Origin: JBBQNY01 sp038330365
Lineage (GTDB): Bacteria > Pseudomonadota > Gammaproteobacteria > Xanthomonadales > Ahniellaceae
Assembly (NCBI GenBank): GCA_038330365.1
Contig: JBBQNY010000192.1
Span: forward strand, 1 to 5,566
Length of the DNA stretch: 5,566 nt
Direction of reading: 5' to 3'
Shown piece after piece: positions 1-3,218 of the stretch. The notes beneath the pieces were generated by a model. That model made no database searches and was not told where the DNA came from. It was given only the letters and a program-made list of their open reading frames with translations. Numbering within the stretch: the first letter of the stretch is position 1; every line of letters begins with the position of its first letter. A program made the position numbers and the translations under genes.

Positions 1-1
1 T

Positions 2-82
2 CTGGCCGCCCTGGACAAGCCGTTCAAACCCAATGCGCGCATGAAGAAGGCGATGGCAGCCGCCGCCAAACTGATCGGCTGA
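2..82 (+). CDS. DUF1778/TacA-like antitoxin, C-terminal end only (5' end lies outside the window)
   Basis: Only the last 26 codons and a TGA are present; the frame is open to the left edge. The visible tail contains LAALDKPFKPNARMKKAM. This resembles the end of DUF1778 (TacA-type) antitoxins, where a Leu-rich helix is followed by a Pro/Asn segment and a basic helix. In that family the N-terminal ribbon-helix-helix binds the operon's own promoter, and this C-terminal tail wraps the acetyltransferase toxin and blocks its active site. The DNA-binding part is not visible here. The stop is followed after one base by the GTG of a GNAT toxin, the usual antitoxin-first order with translational coupling. 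The assignment rests mainly on that context plus the short tail. Autoregulation is inferred from the family, since the promoter is outside the window. Confidence 0.72.
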   Translation: MAALDKPFKPNARMKKAMAAAAKLIG

Positions 83-83
83 C

Positions 84-575
84 GTGGCGCTGCGCATCAG
101 CCTCCTGGACACGGCGCTCCACGACCGCACAGGATTTCAAAGCGGTTCGCCCGTCCTGGATGCCTATCTGCAACGGCAGGCCAGTCAACACCAACGCGAT
201 GGCATCGCCACGACGCATGTGCTGAGCGATGCGACCGAACCGAAGCGTGTTCTCGGCTTCTGCAGCCTCGCCGCGGCTCAACTTCATCCGCAGGAACTCA
301 ATTCCGCAGATCGCAAGCGCCTGCCTGGCTTTCCCGTTTCTGCTGTGCGCATTGCGCGATTGGCGGTTTCGATCCATGAGCACGGAAAGGGTCGAGGTCG
401 CCTGCTGCTGGGCCACGCCGTCAACTGCAGCCTCGCGTTGCGTGACACGCTGGGGATATGCGTGCTCGTGGTGGACGCAAAAGACGACAGTGCCGCGGGG
501 TTCTATCGCGCCTACGGATTCCGTGAGACCGACAGCAACGCCCGCACGCTCTATCTCCCACTGGGGAAACCATGA
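84..575 (+). CDS. GNAT-family acetyltransferase toxin, TacT-like
   Basis: This 163-residue protein matches the usual length of TacT-type toxins (about 160 aa). Members of the family use acetyl-CoA to acetylate the amino group of aminoacyl-tRNAs, which stops translation. Visible features are an N-terminal ALRISLLD strand and a GFQSGSPVLDAYLQRQA segment at residues 18-34, typical of the family. ARLAVSIHEHGKGRG at residues 91-105 is strand beta4 with the acetyl-CoA pyrophosphate loop; the usual Gln/Arg before GKG is His100. DDSAAGFYRAYGF at residues 134-146 contains the putative catalytic Tyr141. The frame is intact. The GTG start was chosen because it sits one base after the antitoxin stop, gives the family N-terminus MALR and leaves no better start nearby. 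No Shine-Dalgarno is obvious, so translation is probably coupled to the antitoxin. Its stop overlaps a small downstream frame in ATGA. Activity and tRNA specificity cannot be read from the sequence. Confidence 0.9.
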   Translation: MALRISLLDTALHDRTGFQSGSPVLDAYLQRQASQHQRDGIATTHVLSDATEPKRVLGFCSLAAAQLHPQELNSADRKRLPGFPVSAVRIARLAVSIHEHGKGRGRLLLGHAVNCSLALRDTLGICVLVVDAKDDSAAGFYRAYGFRETDSNARTLYLPLGKP

Positions 576-655
576 CTACACCTGCCGCCGTCGGCCACCT
601 GCTCGCGCGACTTGAGAAGCTGGGCGCGCCCGAATTGCGTCGGGTGACGTGCTGA
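572..655 (+). CDS. Possible 27-residue ORF coupled to the toxin gene; likely a 5' gene remnant
   Basis: The ATG overlaps the toxin stop as ATGA, which is a common layout for translationally coupled genes. The frame encodes 27 residues beginning MTTPAAVGHLLARLEKLG, a short amphipathic Leu-rich stretch, and ends at TGA. I do not recognise it. Its last 25-40 bases overlap, in another frame, the start of the beta-propeller relic. The most economical reading is therefore that a third gene once followed the toxin and was cut by a rearrangement around 600-640, which left a short tail in a random frame. It could also be a chance frame. Whether it is translated is unknown. Confidence 0.25.
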   Translation: MTTPAAVGHLLARLEKLGAPELRRVTC

Positions 656-1035
656 ATATTTTCATCCGGGACCGGGTAAATGACACTACCTCGAGAGTTT
701 CTGTAGGCGTCGGCGGCGTCAATCCAGACGGATCGTCGGGGTTCGGACTTTAAAAGCTCAGGGTTTCAGACGATGGGCGCTGGGTAGTTTTTGGATCGGA
801 TGCTTCCAACCTTGTCGCCGGAGATACAAACGGAAGGGCCGACGTCTTTCTCACTGACCGCGCGTCCGGCACGACGACCAGGGTTAGTACCGGTCCTAAC
901 GGCGAGCAGTTGTCGCTCTCCACGGCCGGCTCTGCGATGTCGAGTGACGGGTCCAGAGTTGTCTACATAATTAGCGGCGGCGTGGGCGAACCTGTGATGC
1001 TGTTTGATAGGCACCGTGATCAAAGTAGAACAGCG
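616..1035 (+). pseudogene. Relic of a PD40/TolB-like beta-propeller repeat protein
   Basis: In the frame that begins at 616, the translation shows the signature of multi-repeat PD40-type propeller proteins. One blade has IFIRDRVNDTTSRVSVG (658-708) and then VSDDGRWVVF. The next has SNLVAGDTNGRADVFLTDR followed by SGTTTRVSTG, and a third begins SSDGSRVVYI. These proteins usually carry many such blades and are often secreted or periplasmic. Here there are about two and a half blades, no start codon in frame and no signal peptide. A TAA at 751-753 falls between GFGL and KLRVSDDG, with the repeat pattern continuing in register on both sides. The pattern fades near 1020-1035, and the convergent zinc-ribbon gene ends at 1048. 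The fragment is therefore truncated at both ends and carries a nonsense codon. The remaining open stretch from 910 would give only a chimeric tail. Both outer limits are approximate. Confidence 0.75.
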
Positions 1036-1047
1036 CACGCACCATGC

Positions 1048-1464
1048 TCACTTGATGCGGTCGGCATCGAACCCGCGCACGTCGAACTCTAGGACCTGCG
1101 AGCCGTTCTGATAGATCGGCACTTCGACGCGCAGCACTTTCGTGCTGGGCAGCTGCTTCGCGATTTCATACGGCAGGAACAGAACTTCACTGCTGTTATC
1201 CGCAGGCTCGCTGCCTTTGTAAGGACGCGCCTTGCCTTCATCGAATCGAACGAGTATCGGACATCCATCGTAGGAGCGACACAGCACTTGGCCGCGTTCA
1301 ATGGCGATGATCACATTCCGGCCCAGCCGAGCGTGATTTCGTATCAACAAACGACCATGCTGGGCGCCGCCATAGGGCGACCGGAGATTGAGCGTGTTCG
1401 TGCTGATGAGCGTGGCAGCACGGAGCTTTCCCCCACCCATCGCGATTTCTTCGTCCGAGTAAGA
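1048..1464 (-). pseudogene. 3' part of the split zinc-ribbon gene: C-terminal beta-rich domain after an in-frame TGA
   Basis: This stretch continues in exactly the same frame as the zinc-ribbon gene upstream of it. After that gene's TGA come SYSDEEIA and then MGGGKLRAATLISTNTLNL. A 130-residue frame can be counted from the ATG at 1440 to the TGA at 1048-1050. The domain contains LRSPYGG, VIIAIERGQVLCRSYDGC, ILVRFDEGKA, SSEVLFLP and GSQVLEFDVRGF, an alternating beta pattern. From memory (not checked here) this matches a C-terminal domain found in zinc-ribbon or lipoprotein-like proteins, where a W-x-Y-S segment precedes the conserved Met. On that recall the TGA replaces a TGG Trp codon. No strong Shine-Dalgarno precedes the ATG at 1440; there is only GAAGAA further upstream. 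Independent translation by restart is therefore possible but not well supported. The function of the domain is unknown to me. Confidence 0.7.
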
Positions 1465-1941
1465 TCACTGACCCCGGGCAGCCGCGGCTATTTTTTCCGC
1501 CTCCTGCCGCTGTCGGAGGGCGGCGTTGTCCGATTCCACCCTCTGAAGGATGGCGGGCTCCAGCGCGGCAAGTTCCTTGGCTGCTTCCGAGTCCGGCGCT
1601 TGCCTTTTGATCGCTTCCAGCAATTTGGCACGCTCCAATGGCGCGGTGCTTTCGTCACGCACTCGCGCCGCCCACGTAGCAATTGTTTCCGGTGAAACTT
1701 TCCACTCCGTTTCCGGAGTCACCGACACTGAGGTGCTGGACGGAGAGTTGTCGCTTTCTCTCAAGCACGAGTACAGCATCAAAGCGAAGAGGCCAGTCCC
1801 AATCCAAGTGAGGACACTCGTGGGTTTCTTCCTCTGGACTACTACCACTTCCTGGGCGTCCAAAGGGGCTCCGCATTGTGGGCACGCGACCGCACGGTCA
1901 CTTATCTCTCTCTTGCATTCACCACACTTGACCAATGCCAC
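1465..1941 (-). CDS. Zinc-ribbon, single-pass membrane protein (N-terminal part of an interrupted gene)
   Basis: The 158-residue product begins MALVKCGECKREISDRAVAC. It has a zinc-ribbon of Cys6-x2-Cys9 and Cys20-x2-Cys23 (CPQCG). One hydrophobic helix follows at about residues 42-60 (VLTWIGTGLFALMLYSCL), then a Ser/Thr linker and a charged helical region at about 99-158 that may form a coiled coil. The expected topology is a cytoplasmic zinc-ribbon with the C-terminal part outside the membrane; this is inference. The GTG at 1941 is preferred over the GTG at 1992 because a near-perfect AGGAGG lies seven bases before it and the ribbon then starts at residue 6, as is usual. The gene ends in TGA, but the same frame continues into a conserved-looking domain down to 1048. 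The intended product would be about 297 residues. The role is unknown; such proteins are generally annotated as zinc ribbon domain-containing proteins. Confidence 0.78.
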   Translation of the reverse strand: MALVKCGECKREISDRAVACPQCGAPLDAQEVVVVQRKKPTSVLTWIGTGLFALMLYSCLRESDNSPSSTSVSVTPETEWKVSPETIATWAARVRDESTAPLERAKLLEAIKRQAPDSEAAKELAALEPAILQRVESDNAALRQRQEAEKIAAAARGQ

Positions 1942-1948
1942 GGCAACC

Positions 1949-1954
1949 CCTCCT
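1949..1954 (-). promoter_or_regulatory. Strong Shine-Dalgarno AGGAGG of the zinc-ribbon gene
   Basis: On the minus strand AGGAGGGGTTGCC is followed directly by GTG at 1941, so AGGAGG lies seven bases upstream of the start. It is the strongest ribosome-binding site in the window. It decides the start in favour of 1941 over the in-frame GTG at 1992, which would add 17 charged residues ahead of the ribbon. Confidence 0.8.
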
Positions 1955-1985
1955 CTTCGCCCTTTGTCGGACTCGCCGTGGATCG

Positions 1986-1997
1986 TTGACACGTCAA
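1986..1997. repeat. Inverted repeat TTGAC-AC-GTCAA upstream of the zinc-ribbon gene
   Basis: A perfect five-base inverted repeat with a two-base spacer lies about 45 bases upstream of the GTG at 1941. A dyad of this size in front of a gene could be an operator. Each arm also resembles a -35 box, on either strand. No well-spaced -10 follows on the minus strand, so a regulatory role is only a possibility. Confidence 0.3.
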
Positions 1998-2408
1998 GCC
2001 TTCAGCGAGTCGGGCAAGGGTAACGGCTGGACGAGCGTGGTCTATACCCTCTTGCGCGGTGCCGATGTCGGTCACTCTCTATCCCGTGCGCAAGCGTCAG
2101 CCCGATGGGAGCTGATGGTGGAGCCCTAGAAAGGCCGAAATTCTGTCGAACTCCGCGAAACTCCGCGCCCCGCGGTATCCGGATGGTCTAGGAAGGACCC
2201 GTACTCGCCGGCCGGTAATTTTCGGCAATTTGTGCGATCGACAGGTTTGCTATGGCCAGGGGAAGGGGGGTTGAAAGTTCAAGCACGCGAACGTCGCATA
2301 TCGTCTGTCCCACGCGCTTGGGTCAACCCGTAACACTCCTCGCACGCGGCATTAAATAGCCGTTGACTCTGCCAGGCGCTGGACGGCCGGCGGCAAGCGA
2401 CGGCAACA

Positions 2409-2429
2409 TGGGGGCATATTTGGGGGCAT
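2409..2429. repeat. Two direct copies of TGGGGGCAT with a 12-base period
   Basis: TGGGGGCAT occurs at 2409-2417 and again at 2421-2429, separated by ATT. Read on the minus strand this is ATGCCCCCA twice. From memory, unverified, similar paired motifs occur just upstream of P4-type integrase genes next to tRNA attachment sites. No integrase reading frame is present on either side here. If the resemblance is real, this would be a leftover from the end of an excised or decayed element. Confidence 0.45.
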
Positions 2430-2489
2430 GACGACATACCGGCCGCAACAAATTACATAAGCAACAGCAACATACGGGAACTTTGCGGT

Positions 2490-2606
2490 TGCATCACGAC
2501 CACCATTCGTCTCCAGCCTTGCGAAATTCGGCGGACTCAACCCGTAGGTCGATGGTTCGAATGCATCACGACACTCGTGTCGAGAGATCTCGAAAATCGG
2601 CGGACT
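2490..2606 (+). repeat. Imperfect tandem repeat of about 70 bp with tRNA 3'-end-like sequence
   Basis: Two ordered blocks are repeated. TGCATCACGAC occurs at 2490-2500 and 2562-2572. CGAAATTCGGCGGACT at 2522-2537 recurs at 2591-2606 as CGAAAATCGGCGGACT with one change. The offsets are 72 and 69 bases, so this looks like a diverged tandem duplication. The first TGCATCACGAC is followed by CACCA, as at a tRNA 3' end. The second is preceded by GATGGTTCGAA, so 2551-2567 resembles a T-arm (GATGG, TTCGAAT, GCATC) followed by ACGAC. The G53-C61-equivalent pair is a G-G mismatch, and there is no matching 5' acceptor strand or D-arm. It is therefore not a functional tRNA. It may be a degraded attachment site (att) for an element that integrates at a tRNA gene. 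Confidence 0.45.
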
Positions 2607-2631
2607 GCCTTCAGCTTCCTGCGGACCTCTT

Positions 2632-2657
2632 GCAGGATTGCGTGCCTGCATTCCTGC
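2632..2657. terminator. Possible terminator hairpin after the EF-hand gene (no U-tract)
   Basis: GCAGGA-T-TGC pairs with GCA-T-TCCTGC around a six-base loop, giving nine base pairs with one T-T mismatch. It begins 17 bases past the TAG of the minus-strand EF-hand gene, where a terminator is expected. No run of T follows on either strand. It is thus not a classic intrinsic terminator and could serve as an mRNA 3' stabilising stem. Confidence 0.35.
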
Positions 2658-2673
2658 GCCTTGATGCCGAGCC

Positions 2674-2958
2674 CTATTCGTCTTCTTCAATTTCCGCGCT
2701 TTCGTCGACGGACTGATTCGCATTGGACGCGTACAGTCGATACTCGGCAGGCGTGAGTCGCTGGTCGTTGTCGGTGTCGAAGGCCGAGAAGAGGTCGGTG
2801 GCGAGATCGTGGCCGGCGGGAAACTCGTCCTGCACCAGAACGCCGTCGCCGTTGCGGTCCAGTGCGGCGAACGACGTGTCGACCGCGCCTGCACTCGCGA
2901 GGGTGCAGGCCAGCGGCGCAACCAGAAGTACAAACAAGGCACGAAGCCGGATTCCCAT
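2674..2958 (-). CDS. Small exported EF-hand calcium-binding protein
   Basis: This 94-residue protein begins MGIRLRALFVLLVAPLACTL, a typical signal peptide. Cleavage is likely after the Ala-x-Ala at residues 21-23 or 23-25; the Cys18 context is a poor lipobox. Two EF-hand loops follow. DRNGDGVLVQDE (34-45) is canonical, with Asp34, Asn36, Asp38, Gly39 and Glu45. DTDNDQRLTPAE (61-72) has Asp61, Asp63, Asp65 and Glu72 but Gln66 instead of the usual Gly. The tail is acidic (DESAEIEEDE) and could add metal affinity. The mature protein should be periplasmic or secreted and bind calcium; a partner or role cannot be named. The ATG at 2958 has AGGAGA ending eight bases upstream, which settles the start even though the frame stays open further upstream. 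It is divergent from hrpA across 260 bases and has no downstream operon partner. Confidence 0.88.
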   Translation of the reverse strand: MGIRLRALFVLLVAPLACTLASAGAVDTSFAALDRNGDGVLVQDEFPAGHDLATDLFSAFDTDNDQRLTPAEYRLYASNANQSVDESAEIEEDE

Positions 2959-2965
2959 GCAGCAC

Positions 2966-2971
2966 TCTCCT
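2966..2971 (-). promoter_or_regulatory. Shine-Dalgarno AGGAGA of the EF-hand gene
   Basis: On the minus strand GACAGGAGAGTGCTGC leads directly into the ATG at 2958, leaving eight bases between AGGAG and the start. It excludes the longer frame, which is open far upstream only because it lies opposite the GC-rich hrpA gene. Confidence 0.75.
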
Positions 2972-3218
2972 GTCAATTTCTCAATGCGTCGATTCCGCGT
3001 TGAATGCGGGATCCATTCTGCTGCAACGCTAGCGCGTCTTCGGTGACTTGCGCGCGAACAGGGGACCTGGGCCGTGCCATCCCGCCGGGATTGCGCGCTG
3101 CATGCGTTGCATTTTCTCGTGCGGAGAGCGCTTGCAAACCGCAGCTCTGAACGCCATCTGCAACACTGATCATTCGCACCCGCCACTGAACGCCGACGCT
3201 CGAGTCCCGCCGCCGACA

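Larger units (their letters stand above)
1942..2673. other. Gene-free spacer of about 730 bases with repeats
   Basis: I see no credible gene here. The short open frames on both strands lack family signatures and good ribosome-binding sites. The stretch holds a TTGAC-AC-GTCAA palindrome at 1986-1997, two copies of AACTCCGCG at 2149-2157 and 2159-2167 and a small CCGCG/CGCGG hairpin at 2163-2175. It also holds a second palindrome TTGAA-AG-TTCAA at 2271-2282, two TGGGGGCAT copies at 2409-2429, an imperfect tandem repeat at 2490-2606 and a hairpin at 2632-2657. The promoter of the minus-strand zinc-ribbon gene should lie at its left end, but I could not pick a convincing -35/-10 pair. The mix of repeats and tRNA-like sequence suggests a recombination scar rather than a lost single gene. 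Confidence 0.6.

Noticed and set aside
1935..2129. A 64-codon plus-strand frame beginning over the zinc-ribbon start
   Set aside because: It overlaps the ribosome-binding site and start of a better-supported gene. Its product is unrecognisable and no Shine-Dalgarno precedes it.
2500..2575. A complete tRNA gene
   Set aside because: Only a T-arm-like segment is visible. The conserved closing pair of the T-stem is mismatched, no D-arm is present, and no 5' strand pairs with ACGACAC.
2490..2606. A CRISPR array
   Set aside because: There are only two diverged copies, with unequal spacing and point differences, and no cas genes.
2352..2942. A 196-codon minus-strand frame overlapping the EF-hand gene
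   Set aside because: It overlaps a well-supported gene in another frame and runs through the repeat region. Its product shows no domain.
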